64,000 nucleotides of DNA from Desulfovibrio sp. (GCA_022839785.1 JALHJW010000002.1:372001-436000); one strand, 5' to 3'; shown: positions 7,617 to 17,457, numbered from the stretch's first letter. Translations and numbers: made by a program. The notes: a model not told the origin generated them from the letters alone.

Positions 7617-8357
7617 TCAACGGGGGCGCAGGGCGAGCAGGGCGTCCCAGGCCAGCCGCTTGGCGGCGGCATCCCCGGCGGTCAGGTCGGCCGGTTCGGG
7701 CAGGACAAGGACGCGGATGCCGCCGAGGCGGAAGGGGCGGCAGCGGTAGGGACGGTCGGGGAACAGGGTCAGATTGGCCCGCCTGCCGAAGACGGCCACG
7801 GTCTGGACCTCGCTTTCCACCACGCCGCGCCAGAACAGGGCGGGCTTGGCCAGCAGGGTTCCGGACTCCGGAGCGCAGACCGGCCAGAAGGCCACGGTCC
7901 CGGCAGGCCAGGCAAGCCCGGCCAGCAGCCGCCGCCACAGATCGCGGCGGTCCGGATCGGGCGCATCCCCCAGGTCCTGGGCAAGCTCCCAGTAGCTGAA
8001 CACCACCTCCGCAGTCTTGTGGACACGTTGCAGATACGTGTCCCACGGCGCGGGCCAGGACTCGATCCCAGCCATTGCGCGGCCTTGCTCCAAGGCTTCC
8101 AGGGCCGGACTGGAGGAGGCTTCCGCGGAAGGTTGGGCAGGCGCGCCGGGGGGCGGGACGCGCCCCGGCTCGGCCGGGGACGCCGGGGGGCGCGCAGGCG
8201 CGGCCTGGGGCCGGAGCGGCGGCGAAGCTGCGGGCGGCTCCGCACCGGCCTGCGGCCAGGCGAGGTCAGTCCCCTCCTTCCACAGGAAGCGGACGCCAAG
8301 CTGATGCCAGGGCCTGAGCCGTTCGCTCAGGTCGAGAGCAGCGAAACGTGATCCCAT
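7617..8357 (-). CDS. Hypothetical protein linked to coaBC
   Basis: A 246-residue protein that I cannot assign to a family. Residues 30-85 are a Pro/Ala-rich low-complexity linker. The C-terminal 160 residues look globular, with many Trp (PAPWDTYLQRV, then VFSYWELAQDLGD, then GTVAFWPV) and hydrophobic strands near the end (GGIRVLVLPEPADL). No signal peptide or membrane segment is seen. The start at 8357 would overlap the end of coaBC by 31 bases, which implies co-translation with it, although a later start is possible. Confidence 0.65.
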   Translation of the reverse strand: MGSRFAALDLSERLRPWHQLGVRFLWKEGTDLAWPQAGAEPPAASPPLRPQAAPARPPASPAEPGRVPPPGAPAQPSAEASSSPALEALEQGRAMAGIESWPAPWDTYLQRVHKTAEVVFSYWELAQDLGDAPDPDRRDLWRRLLAGLAWPAGTVAFWPVCAPESGTLLAKPALFWRGVVESEVQTVAVFGRRANLTLFPDRPYRCRPFRLGGIRVLVLPEPADLTAGDAAAKRLAWDALLALRPR

Positions 8358-9562
8358 ATGCGCCAGGCGGCCTCGGATTTGGGGAGTACGGGCCAGGATT
8401 CCTCGCGCCCGGTACGGTCAAGGAGGAGTATGCGGTTGGTCTCGGAGTCGAAGCCGCTCTCCGGGACGCCCACGATGTTCGCGGCCAGCATGTCGCAATT
8501 CTTGCCCGCGAGCTTGCGCTTGGCGTTCTCAAGAAGGTTCGAGGTCTCGGCCGCGAAGCCGATGAGCACCTGCCCCTTCCGCTTGTTTTCGCCCATGGTG
8601 CGCAGGATGTCGGCGTTGATCTCGAATTCGACGGACAGTCTGCCGTCCGCGGCCTGATCCTTCTTGTACTTCTCCCGGCCCACGGGGATGGGGCGGAAGT
8701 CCGCCACCGCGGCGGTGAGACAGCCGATGTCCGCGGACGGCCAGAGCACCATGGCCGCATCGAACATCTCCCGCGCCGAGCGGACCTGCAGGACGCGCAC
8801 GCCTTCGGGCAGATGCACGTCGCAGGGACCGGCCACGGCCGTGACCTCGGCCCCGCGCAGCCAGGCCGCGGCGGCCAGGCACGCGCCCATCATGCCGGAC
8901 GAGGGATTGGACCAAAAGCGGACGCCGTCCCACATCTCGCGCGTGGGGCCGAGGGTCACGAGCACGCTCTTCCCAGCCAGATCCTGCGGGGCCACGGCGC
9001 GCAGGGTGCGCATGCAGATCTCGTAGGGGGCGGGGAGCCTGCCCTGCCCCTCCTCGCCGCAGGCCATGCTCCCCAGGCCCGGCTCCAGGCAGACACAGCC
9101 GCGACGCTTGAGCTTCTCCCAGTTCTCGCGCGTGGCCTCTGCCTCCCACAGGCGGGGGTTCATGGCCGGGGCCAGAACCAGGGGTCCCTTGAACGCCAGG
9201 GCCTGGGCCGAGAGCATGTCGTCGGCGATGCCGTTCGCCAGCTTCCCGATGGTGTTGGCCGTGGCCGGGGCTATGCAGAAGACGTCGGCGTTCTGGGCGG
9301 GCTCGAGATGGCCGAAGACGTCGGCCGGGGCGGCCGATTCCCCGGGCCACATGCCGCCGTAAGCCGGGGCCGCGCCCAGGGCCTCGAAGAGCAGGGGCCG
9401 CACGAACTGCTGCGCGGCGCTCGTCAACGTGACGCCGACGCTGCACCCGGCTGAAAGGAACAACCGGAGCAATTCCGGTGATTTGCACGCGGCGACAGAG
9501 CCGCAAACCCCGAGTTGGACGCGCTTGCCCGAAAAGTTGCTGAAGAACGGCTGCACGCTCAT
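8327..9562 (-). CDS. coaBC: Bifunctional phosphopantothenoylcysteine decarboxylase / phosphopantothenate-cysteine ligase
   Basis: CoaBC makes 4'-phosphopantetheine for coenzyme A in two steps. The N-terminal half (about residues 10-180) is the FMN-dependent CoaC decarboxylase, with the start GVCGSVAACKSPELLR, the PATANTIGKLANGIADD segment and the MNPRLW motif. The C-terminal half (about 195-405) is the CTP-dependent CoaB synthetase, with LGPTREMWDGVRFWSNPSSG, the AAVADFRP loop and KYKK. The 411-residue length is normal. It starts 3 bases after the stop of a lipoprotein gene and overlaps the next gene, so the three form an operon. Confidence 0.95.
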   Translation of the reverse strand: MSVQPFFSNFSGKRVQLGVCGSVAACKSPELLRLFLSAGCSVGVTLTSAAQQFVRPLLFEALGAAPAYGGMWPGESAAPADVFGHLEPAQNADVFCIAPATANTIGKLANGIADDMLSAQALAFKGPLVLAPAMNPRLWEAEATRENWEKLKRRGCVCLEPGLGSMACGEEGQGRLPAPYEICMRTLRAVAPQDLAGKSVLVTLGPTREMWDGVRFWSNPSSGMMGACLAAAAWLRGAEVTAVAGPCDVHLPEGVRVLQVRSAREMFDAAMVLWPSADIGCLTAAVADFRPIPVGREKYKKDQAADGRLSVEFEINADILRTMGENKRKGQVLIGFAAETSNLLENAKRKLAGKNCDMLAANIVGVPESGFDSETNRILLLDRTGREESWPVLPKSEAAWRIWDHVSLLST

Positions 9563-9565
9563 GGG

Positions 9566-10135
9566 CTACTGGCTCAGGGTGCGATCCTGGACCCCGCCCG
9601 CGGAGCCTCCGGATGTTTTGACGCCGGAACCGGAAGAGGACGGAGCGGAGCGGGGCGACTGCTGCGCGCCGGAGCGCGCGGTCGTCTCGGGCGTGCCCTT
9701 GATGACCACGGCCTGGATCTCGACCTTGGTGTTGAAGGCCTCGTCCCGGACCTTGATGGTGCAGCGCTTTCCGGGCTTCTCGAAGATCAGTTCGGAGTTC
9801 TTGCCCTTGAGGGAGTAGACGTTCTTCCAGCCGTCCTTGGACATGTTCTCGATGAAGAAGTTGACCAGGCTCAGGGGCTCGATGCGGCCGGAGAAGACCT
9901 GGAACCCGACTTTGAAGGAGTCGGCCTCCAGCACCGTGGAGTCCTTGATGTCGTATTTGAGATCCTTGTGGATCAGGATGTCGTCGAAGTCGTAGTAGTA
10001 ATGGACCTCTTCGTACTGGCCTTCGCTGGCTCCGCCCCCCGCGGACGTATTGCCGGAATTGGACGACTTCGCCGTACAGGCCGCAAGGCCCACGAGCAGC
10101 AGCAGCACGCAAAGCCGCAGCAGGGTGTTTCGCAT
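9566..10135 (-). CDS. Predicted lipoprotein of unknown function
   Basis: A 189-residue protein with a lipoprotein signal: a short basic start, a leucine-rich core and an LAAC lipobox near residue 20, followed by a Ser/Asn/Gly linker. The mature part is a compact alpha/beta domain (HYYYDFDDILIHKDL, then LVNFFIENMSKDGW, then GKRCTIKV) that resembles small uncharacterised deltaproteobacterial lipoproteins, but I cannot name the family. The ATG at 10135 is preferred over the GTG at 10138, with AAGGAGG 8-9 bases upstream. It is the first gene of the coaBC unit and is divergent from queA. Confidence 0.75.
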   Translation of the reverse strand: MRNTLLRLCVLLLLVGLAACTAKSSNSGNTSAGGGASEGQYEEVHYYYDFDDILIHKDLKYDIKDSTVLEADSFKVGFQVFSGRIEPLSLVNFFIENMSKDGWKNVYSLKGKNSELIFEKPGKRCTIKVRDEAFNTKVEIQAVVIKGTPETTARSGAQQSPRSAPSSSGSGVKTSGGSAGGVQDRTLSQ

Positions 10136-10277
10136 CACCTGTTTCCTCCTTGTCTCTCGCTCGGGCTTGGGATAAGCGGGGGCGCGCCAAGGCGCTCTGC
10201 ATGCCGCCCGCCGGGCTTCATATCCTTGGGGTCATAGCGTAGCTTGGGGCAAAGCGCAACGAAGCAAGGACCTGCAC

Positions 10278-11375
<1,098 letters not shown>

Positions 11376-11412
11376 GCCCCGTCCGGGGCAATTCGTTTCA
11401 GGGGAGCCGGAA

Positions 11413-11676
11413 ATGTCCCGCATCGTGATTCGCGAGGAACGCTGCAAAGGCTGTCTCCTCTGCACCACGGCCTGTCCCAAGGGCCTGATCGTGCAGTCGG
11501 AGCGATTCAACAAAATGGGGTACAAAGTCGCCGAGGTGCCGGAGGGCAGGATGGCGGAGTGCACGGCATGCGCCTCCTGCGCCAAGCTCTGCCCCGACTG
11601 CTGCATCACGGTGTACAAGTCCGAAAAGCCCGCTGCCAAAGGCAAGGCCGCGGGCGGCAAGAAGGAGAAGAAGTGA
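11413..11676 (+). CDS. korD: 2-oxoacid:ferredoxin oxidoreductase, delta (4Fe-4S) subunit
   Basis: An 87-residue two-cluster ferredoxin subunit. The first cluster motif is CKGCLLCTTACPKG and the second is CTACASCAKLCPDCC. In the four-subunit enzymes this subunit passes electrons between the thiamine site in the beta subunit and external ferredoxin. AGGGGAGCC precedes the ATG. The last 16 residues are a Lys/Ala/Gly-rich basic tail not needed for the ferredoxin fold. Its stop overlaps the start of the alpha-subunit gene by one base (TGATG). Substrate (2-oxoglutarate, branched-chain or other 2-oxoacid) cannot be decided, so the symbol is by analogy. Confidence 0.9.
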   Translation: MSRIVIREERCKGCLLCTTACPKGLIVQSERFNKMGYKVAEVPEGRMAECTACASCAKLCPDCCITVYKSEKPAAKGKAAGGKKEKK

Positions 11677-12893
11677 TGGCCGGGCGCATCTTCCTCAAGG
11701 GCAACGAAGCCATTGCCCACGGCGCGCTGGCCGCGGGCTGCAAGTGCTTCTTCGGCTACCCCATCACCCCGCAGAACGACATCCCCGAGTTCATGTCCTC
11801 GGCCATCTGCAAGGCGGGCGGCCAGTTCGTGCAGGCCGAGAGCGAGGTGGCCGCGGCCAACATGCTGCTCGGCGCGGCGGCCGCGGGCGTGCGCGCCATG
11901 ACCTCGTCCTCCTCGCCGGGCATGTCCCTGAAGCAGGAGGCCATCTCGTACATGGCCGGCTCGGACCTGCCCGGAGTCATCGTGAACATCAACCGCGGCG
12001 GGCCGGGCCTGGGCGACATCGGCCCCTCGCAGGGCGACTACTTCCAGTCCGTGAAGGGCGGCGGCCACGGTGACTACCGCACCCTGGTCCTGGCCCCGGC
12101 CACCTGCCAGGAGGCCTACGACCTGACCAGGCTGGCCTTCGACCTAGCCTACACATACCGCAACCCGGTGCTCATCCTGGGCGACGCCATCCTGGGCCAG
12201 ATGAAGGAGCCCGTGACCCCGGCCAAGCCCCGCAAGGAAAATCCCAAGGAGGCGCAGGACTGGTGCCTGACCGGGGCCAAGGGCAGGCCCACGCGGCTGC
12301 TCAAGTCCCTGTTCCTCGACGACGGGGCTCTGGCCGGACAGAATCTGCGCCTGAAGGCCAAGTACGAGAAGATGAAGGCCGAGATTCGCTACGAGGCCTT
12401 CGCCTGCGACGACGCGGAACTGGTGGTCGTGGCCTTCGGCACCATCGGCCGCATCGCCAAGAGCGCCGTCCGCGCCCTGCGCGCCAAGGGCAGGAAGGTC
12501 GGCCTCTTCCGCCCCATCACCCTCTTCCCCTTCCCCAGCGCGGCGCTGGCCGCCCTGGCGGCGAAGGGCAAACGCTTTTTGACCATCGAGCACAACCTCG
12601 GCCAGATGGTGGAGGACGTGCGCCTTGCGGTCCTGCCCGCCGCGGACAGCGACTTTTTCAGCGTGCTGCCGGGCAACATGCCCATCCCCGACGACTTCGA
12701 AAAGCCCATCCTGGCCAGCCTCAAGGGCGCGGCCAAGAAGACCGGCGCCCCGGGCAAGGCCACGAAAAAAGCCGCCAAACCCACTCCCGCCAAGGCGGCA
12801 GCCGCGACGAAGAAGACGCCCGCCGCCGCGAAAATCCGGGGCAAGGCCGCGCCGACCGCGAAAAAGCCCGCGGCCAAAGGGAAGAAGGGGTAA
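11676..12893 (+). CDS. korA: 2-oxoacid:ferredoxin oxidoreductase, alpha subunit
   Basis: A 405-residue alpha subunit containing the pyrimidine-binding domain (GNEAIAHGALAAGCKCFFGYPITP at the start), the AESEVAAANMLLGAAAAG segment and the C-terminal transketolase-like domain (ELVVVAFGTIGRIAKSA, then GLFRPITLFPFPSAAL). It decarboxylates 2-oxoacids together with the beta subunit. The enzyme proper ends near residue 350. About 50 further residues are a Lys/Ala/Pro-rich, strongly basic, histone H1-like tail (for example KKAAKPTPAKAAAATKKTP). The downstream beta gene follows after 3 bases. Confidence 0.93.
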   Translation: MAGRIFLKGNEAIAHGALAAGCKCFFGYPITPQNDIPEFMSSAICKAGGQFVQAESEVAAANMLLGAAAAGVRAMTSSSSPGMSLKQEAISYMAGSDLPGVIVNINRGGPGLGDIGPSQGDYFQSVKGGGHGDYRTLVLAPATCQEAYDLTRLAFDLAYTYRNPVLILGDAILGQMKEPVTPAKPRKENPKEAQDWCLTGAKGRPTRLLKSLFLDDGALAGQNLRLKAKYEKMKAEIRYEAFACDDAELVVVAFGTIGRIAKSAVRALRAKGRKVGLFRPITLFPFPSAALAALAAKGKRFLTIEHNLGQMVEDVRLAVLPAADSDFFSVLPGNMPIPDDFEKPILASLKGAAKKTGAPGKATKKAAKPTPAKAAAATKKTPAAAKIRGKAAPTAKKPAAKGKKG

Positions 12894-12896
12894 GCC

Positions 12897-13655
12897 ATGA
12901 GCGAAAAGATCGTCTTCCAAAAACCCGAGAGCGTCTACGACCGGGCGACGCACTACTGCCCCGGCTGCCACCACGGCACCATCCACCGCCTGGTGGGCGA
13001 GATCCTGGACGAGATGAAACTGCGCGAAAAGACCATCCTGGTCAGCTCCATCGGCTGCTCCGTGTTCCTCTACAACTACCTTGAGGTCGACGCCGTGGAG
13101 GCCCCGCACGGCCGCGCCCCGGCCGTGGCCACGGGCGTGAAGCGGGCGCGCATGGACAAGTTCGTCTTCACCTACCAGGGCGACGGCGACCTCGCCTCCA
13201 TCGGCATGGCCGAGATCATGCACGCGGCCAACCGCGGGGAGCGCATCTCCGTGGTCTTCGTGAACAACACGGTCTACGGCATGACCGGCGGCCAGATGGC
13301 CCCCACCACCATGGAGGGCCAGAAGACCACCACCTGCCCCTCGGGCCGCTGCCCCGAATCGCACGGCCTGCCCATCCGCATGGCCGAAATCATCGCCTCG
13401 CTCGGCGGCGTGGCCTTCTGCGCGCGCACGGCCGTGGATACGGTGAAGAACCTGAACCAGACCAAGAAGGCCATCCGCCGCGCCTTCGAGGTGCAGACCG
13501 CGGGCACGGGCTTCGGCTTCGTGGAGGTGCTCTCCACCTGCCCGACCAACTGGCGCATGACGCCGCTGAAGGCCAACGAGCGCATCGCCGCGGAGATGAT
13601 TCCCTACTTCCCTCTGGGCGTGTTCAAGGATGCCGACGCGGAGGTGTGCGCCTAA
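12897..13655 (+). CDS. korB: 2-oxoacid:ferredoxin oxidoreductase, beta (TPP-binding) subunit
   Basis: A 252-residue thiamine-diphosphate-binding subunit. It has the HYCPGCHHGTIHRL start, the SIGCSVF segment and the TPP/Mg motif in FTYQGDGDLASIG (GDG) with NNTVYGMTGGQMAPTT further on. Conserved cysteines near the N-terminus and at GCS could coordinate an iron-sulfur cluster, as in related enzymes. It ends in TAATG, sharing one base with the gamma gene, so the four genes are translationally coupled. Confidence 0.95.
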   Translation: MSEKIVFQKPESVYDRATHYCPGCHHGTIHRLVGEILDEMKLREKTILVSSIGCSVFLYNYLEVDAVEAPHGRAPAVATGVKRARMDKFVFTYQGDGDLASIGMAEIMHAANRGERISVVFVNNTVYGMTGGQMAPTTMEGQKTTTCPSGRCPESHGLPIRMAEIIASLGGVAFCARTAVDTVKNLNQTKKAIRRAFEVQTAGTGFGFVEVLSTCPTNWRMTPLKANERIAAEMIPYFPLGVFKDADAEVCA

Positions 13656-14203
13656 TGTACCAGGACGTCATCATTGCCGGATTCGGCGGCCAGGGAGTGC
13701 TCCTCATCGGCAACCTGCTGGCCTATGCGGGCATGCACGCCGGACTCAACGTCACCTACATCCCGGTCTACGGCGTGGAGATGCGCGGTGGCACGGCGAA
13801 CTGCACCGTGGTCCTCTCCAGCGAGGAGATCGGCTCGCCCATCATCCATTCCCCCCGGAGCACAATCGTGCTCAACCGGCCCTCGTTGGACAAGTTCCAG
13901 CCGCGGCTGCGGGACGGCGGCGTGCAGGTGGTCAACACCTCGCTCATCGATCCGTCCCTGATCGAGAAGAAACGGGTGCGCACCGTGGCCCTGCCCTGCA
14001 ACGACATCGCCGACAAGCTGGGCAACCCCAGGCTCGTGAACATGGTCTCGCTGGGGGCCTATGTCCAGGCCACGGGCTGCCTGCCGCTGACCACGGTGGA
14101 GAAAAGCCTCACCGAGGTCATCTCCAGCCACTACAGCCACCTCATCCCCAAGAACGTGGAGGCGCTGCGCGCGGGCGCGAGCGAAGCGGCGAAGGCGAAG
14201 TAG
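13655..14203 (+). CDS. korC: 2-oxoacid:ferredoxin oxidoreductase, gamma subunit
   Basis: A 182-residue gamma subunit, probably responsible for CoA binding. It opens with DVIIAGFGGQGVLLIGNLLAY, the standard family start, and contains VYGVEMRGGTANCTVV and, later, NMVSLGAYVQATG. ATG 13655 is preferred to a GTG three codons upstream because it preserves the one-base stop/start overlap. It closes the delta-alpha-beta-gamma operon; no kor gene follows, and a strong hairpin comes 37 bases after the stop. Confidence 0.93.
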   Translation: MYQDVIIAGFGGQGVLLIGNLLAYAGMHAGLNVTYIPVYGVEMRGGTANCTVVLSSEEIGSPIIHSPRSTIVLNRPSLDKFQPRLRDGGVQVVNTSLIDPSLIEKKRVRTVALPCNDIADKLGNPRLVNMVSLGAYVQATGCLPLTTVEKSLTEVISSHYSHLIPKNVEALRAGASEAAKAK

Positions 14204-14540
14204 CCTGCCCCCCGCGGGCGGCCCCGCTCGATGCGCATTGTGCGGGCTCCGCACCCTGCCGACCGGCAGGGTGCGGAGCCCGCAAGCGTTTCGGGAGGAC
14301 GCGCGGATTGGGCCGCCAGCGCCCCCTGGCTGCGCCGACCGGGGCGCAGGGGCCACGGGCAGGGGCGCACCGCAAAACCGCCGCAGACGGCAAAACCGGG
14401 CCGCACGGCTCGCACACCGGGTCCAGAGCGCTCTGCCCCGGTCCGCCGGGGGCAGATGGAATTGACTGCCGCCGGCATGCCTCTGTAGTGGAAGGCGACC
14501 CGCACGAGAACGCGCCACGCCGCAAGCCCGGAGAGTCCGC
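14204..14540. other. Non-coding gap between korC and aroE, rich in hairpins
   Basis: This 337-base gap has open frames on both strands, but none with a convincing ribosome site or family pattern. It contains a perfect long hairpin (14241-14284), a second inverted repeat CTGCGCC/GGCGCAG at 14330-14349 around a GACCGG loop, and a third, weaker GCCCCGG/CCGGGGGC pair just beyond 14430. It may hold the kor terminator and the aroE promoter and leader. Confidence 0.5.
14241..14284. terminator. Perfect 20-bp inverted repeat with GACC loop
   Basis: Bases 14241-14260 are the exact reverse complement of 14265-14284, leaving a four-base GACC loop. The stem is very GC-rich and has no T-run after it on either strand. 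It is placed to end korC transcription or protect its 3' end, but could equally be a mobile repeat of REP type. Confidence 0.6.
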
Positions 14541-15371
14541 ATGCTGAACAACTTCTTCGCGACCCGCCTGCTGGGGATCATCGGCCATCCGCTCCGGCAT
14601 TCCCTCAGCCCCATGCTGCACAACGCCATGTGCGATGCGCTGGGCGTGGACGCGGTCTACCTGCCCTGGCCCATGCCCCAGGACCGGCTCGACGCCTTCA
14701 TGCAGGCGGTGCGCACGCTCCCCATCCACGGCTGCAGCGTGACCATCCCGCACAAGGAAGCGGTCATGCCCCTGTGCGACAGACTCACCGCGCGGGCGCG
14801 CGACGTCGGGGCCGTGAACACTCTCTATTGGGAGGACGGCGCGCTGGTCGGCGAGAACACCGACGTCACGGGCTTCATAGCGCCGCTCGCGGCGCTGGGC
14901 GGGCGCATCGGGGCGGCCCTCGTCCTGGGCGCGGGCGGAGCGGCCCGGGCCGCCGTGGCCGGGCTGCAACGCCTCGGCGTCCCCCGCATCGGCGTGGCCA
15001 ACCGCACCGCGGCCCGGAGCGCGGACATCTGCCGGGACCTCGGCGGCGAGGCCCTGTCCTGGGAGGCGCGCTTCGCCTGGGGCGCGGAACTGGTGGTCAA
15101 CACCACGCCCCTCGGCATGGCCGGGTCGAACGTCCATGAATCCCCCTGGGAGGCGTCCGCGTTCGCGCCGGGAATGCTCGCCTACGACATGGTCTACAAC
15201 CCCCTGCAGACCCGCTTCCTGGCGCAGGCCGAGGCCGCGGGCTGCCGCACCGTCAGCGGCCTGGAGATGTTCGTGCAGCAGGCTGCGGCGCAGTTCCGCC
15301 TCTGGACCGGCCTGGAGATGGATATCGCCCTGGCCAGACGGCTCTGCTCCCAGGCCCTGGCGCACGGCTGA
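14541..15371 (+). CDS. aroE: Shikimate dehydrogenase
   Basis: AroE reduces 3-dehydroshikimate with NADPH in the chorismate pathway. The 276-residue protein has the shikimate-binding HSLSPMLHNAM, the catalytic-lysine segment VTIPHKEAVMP, GENTDVTGF and the Rossmann loop VLGAGGAARAAVAGL. VANRTAARS (the NADP phosphate site) and NTTPLGM follow. In the usual NVTIPHK motif the Asn is Ser here (CSVTIPHK), but the lysine and downstream residues are intact. An efficient terminator follows. I see no other aromatic-pathway gene nearby. Confidence 0.95.
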   Translation: MLNNFFATRLLGIIGHPLRHSLSPMLHNAMCDALGVDAVYLPWPMPQDRLDAFMQAVRTLPIHGCSVTIPHKEAVMPLCDRLTARARDVGAVNTLYWEDGALVGENTDVTGFIAPLAALGGRIGAALVLGAGGAARAAVAGLQRLGVPRIGVANRTAARSADICRDLGGEALSWEARFAWGAELVVNTTPLGMAGSNVHESPWEASAFAPGMLAYDMVYNPLQTRFLAQAEAAGCRTVSGLEMFVQQAAAQFRLWTGLEMDIALARRLCSQALAHG

Positions 15372-15461
15372 CCTCCCACGCCGACAGGTCGCCGCCCGCC
15401 GCGCGAAATACCAATCGGTGCCCAGTATAGCACACATATAGTCATACAAAAAGATCATTAT

Positions 15462-15505
15462 AAAAGGGCTGCACGGCGAGAAGCCATGCAGCCCTTTTCG
15501 TTTTT
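15462..15505. terminator. Bidirectional intrinsic terminator
   Basis: AAAAGGGCTGCA (15462-15473) pairs exactly with TGCAGCCCTTTT (15487-15498), with an inner GGC/GCC pair. A T-run follows at 15500-15505 on the plus strand. On the minus strand the stem is followed by a T-containing tract. It lies between aroE and the convergent transglycosylase gene. Confidence 0.88.
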
Positions 15506-15579
15506 CTTCGTTTACTCAGCTATATCAACAGCTTAAAATCAAAAATCCTTCCGGGAGCGCACACTCCGACGCTCGCGTC

Positions 15580-17271
15580 CTATTCAAGGCGTATCCGTAT
15601 CTCCTGTCCGGGCTGGAGGACCGCGTCACGGTCGAGGTTGTTGTACCCGAGGATGGTCTTGGGATCGACCTTGTAGCGCCTGGCGATGTTCCAGATGGTA
15701 TCGCCGGACTGCACGCGGTGCGTGACGTCCTTGAGCGCGCTCCGGGCCTTGGTCTGCTGCGCCCGGGTCTCGGCCTCGCCGACCGCCGGGATGTACAGCT
15801 TCTGGCCCACGCGGAGATCCTTGCCGGTCTTCATGCCGTTGGAGGCCAGCAGGGTGTCCACGCTGACCTCGTAGCGGCGGGCGATGCTCCATACGGAATC
15901 GCCGGATTTGACGGTGTAGTTGGCGCGCTTGGCGGCCAGGGAGCGGGTCTTGGCGGCCTTGCCGTCGCTTTCGGCCGCGGCGGATCTGGCCTCGGCCTGG
16001 GCGGTCCGCGTGCCGCTGGGGGCGGCCACGGTGGCGTCGTTGCGGGACTGGGCCGGGATCATGATTTCCTGGCCTGGCTGCAGGGTCGAGGCGGCCAACT
16101 CGGCGTTGATCTTGCGCAGCACCGGGATGGGGACTTCGTGGCGGCGCGAAATGGACCACCAGGAGTCGCCGGAGCGCACCTCGTACTTGGCGTAGCCCGC
16201 AAAGGGCCGGGATTCGGGCTTGCCCAGGTAGGCCATGGCGTACGGCGCTTTCGCAGCGGGCAGGCGGATCGAGGACTCGTATTCCGGCGGGCTCACGGTA
16301 CGCCGGAAAGCCGGGTTCAGCTCCTCGAAATCCTCCCAGGAGAGCCCGCAGGTCTTGGACAGGGCCATGAGATCGGTCCCGCCCTTGACCTTGACCTCCT
16401 GCAGGCCCGGATCGGCGTTCCAGTCGATGGGCGCGAAGCCGAGCGTGTCGAGGTTGCGCACGATCTTGCAGATGGCCAGAATCTTGGGCACATAATGCCG
16501 GGTTTCGGCCTTCAGGGCGTCGCCCGCCTTGCAGATCTCGTAGTAGTCGCTGCTGCCCGTCTTCTGGATCACGCGGCTGATCTTGCCCTCTCCGGCGTTG
16601 TACGCGGCCAGGGCCAGATACCAGTCGCCGAACATCTCGTAGAGGCGGGTCAGATAATCGACAGCGGCCACCGTGGCCTTGTAGGGATCGCGGCGCTCGT
16701 CGATCCACCAGTCCACCTTCAGGCCGTTCTTGCGCGCGGTGAAGGGCATGAACTGCCACATGCCCACGGCGCCGGCCCTGGAAACGGCCCAGTTGTTGAA
16801 GCCGGACTCGGCGAAAGGCAGGAAGATCAGGTCCTCGGGCAGGCCCCGTTCACGGATGACCTGCCGGATGTAGGGCAGATAGGGGGCGGCGTCCGCCAGC
16901 CACTTCTCGAAGGCCGCGCGGCCGCGCATGGGCTGCCCGTTCTCGTCCCTGGCGGTGTACAGCTTGAAATACTTGATGAACTCTTCGGTCTCGCGCTGGT
17001 CCAGGTCGAACCTGATGTCCGACTCGGACCCCAGGGCGCGTTCCTGGTCGGCCGTGAGCGCACCCTTGGCCGCTTCGGCCTCGTCGCCTTCGCTCAACTC
17101 GATGCTCGCGGGGCTGCGCTCCTGCTTCTGGGCCTTGGGGAAGGACGCAGGCGTCTGGCGCATGTTTGCGGAACATGCGGAGAGAAACAGGGCGAGACAG
17201 AGAAACGTGATGCACTTCAAGCTGTTGGACAGCTTGCGGTTGGTTGCGGTCTTTCGTGTAACAATCTGCAT
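15580..17271 (-). CDS. mltD: MltD-like lytic transglycosylase lipoprotein with three LysM domains
   Basis: The 563-residue product would cleave murein glycan strands, forming 1,6-anhydro ends, at the outer membrane. Visible parts in order are: a lipoprotein signal (FLCLALFLSAC, Cys33), a charged linker, and the SLT domain with LIFLPFAESGFNNWAVS (catalytic Glu in AESGF), GMWQFMPFTA and ALAAYNAGEGKI. Three LysM repeats then start at YEVRSGDSWWSI, YTVKSGDSVWSI and HRVQSGDTIWNI. I chose ATG 17271 rather than the TTG at 17316 because it places the signal peptide at a normal distance. It is a single-gene unit ending at the shared terminator. Confidence 0.93.
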   Translation of the reverse strand: MQIVTRKTATNRKLSNSLKCITFLCLALFLSACSANMRQTPASFPKAQKQERSPASIELSEGDEAEAAKGALTADQERALGSESDIRFDLDQRETEEFIKYFKLYTARDENGQPMRGRAAFEKWLADAAPYLPYIRQVIRERGLPEDLIFLPFAESGFNNWAVSRAGAVGMWQFMPFTARKNGLKVDWWIDERRDPYKATVAAVDYLTRLYEMFGDWYLALAAYNAGEGKISRVIQKTGSSDYYEICKAGDALKAETRHYVPKILAICKIVRNLDTLGFAPIDWNADPGLQEVKVKGGTDLMALSKTCGLSWEDFEELNPAFRRTVSPPEYESSIRLPAAKAPYAMAYLGKPESRPFAGYAKYEVRSGDSWWSISRRHEVPIPVLRKINAELAASTLQPGQEIMIPAQSRNDATVAAPSGTRTAQAEARSAAAESDGKAAKTRSLAAKRANYTVKSGDSVWSIARRYEVSVDTLLASNGMKTGKDLRVGQKLYIPAVGEAETRAQQTKARSALKDVTHRVQSGDTIWNIARRYKVDPKTILGYNNLDRDAVLQPGQEIRIRLE

Positions 17272-17457
17272 GCGCTGGCGTTTTCCCGTCAGTGTCGGTG
17301 TCGAATCGTCAGGCAACCGGTGAAATCGCGAAGGAGAGCGTCAGCGGAAATCGGTCGCGTCAGAACAAGTTGCCTATCCCTAGCCTAATTTCGTATCCAG
17401 GGCAACCCGCGCCGAAACGCGGCAAGCTTCCTGAATATGCAACGAACGGAGCGTACA

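Noticed and set aside
14131..14540. Several short frames in the korC-aroE gap
   Set aside because: They are basic, Arg/Pro-rich and overlap hairpins; none has a ribosome site or conserved pattern.
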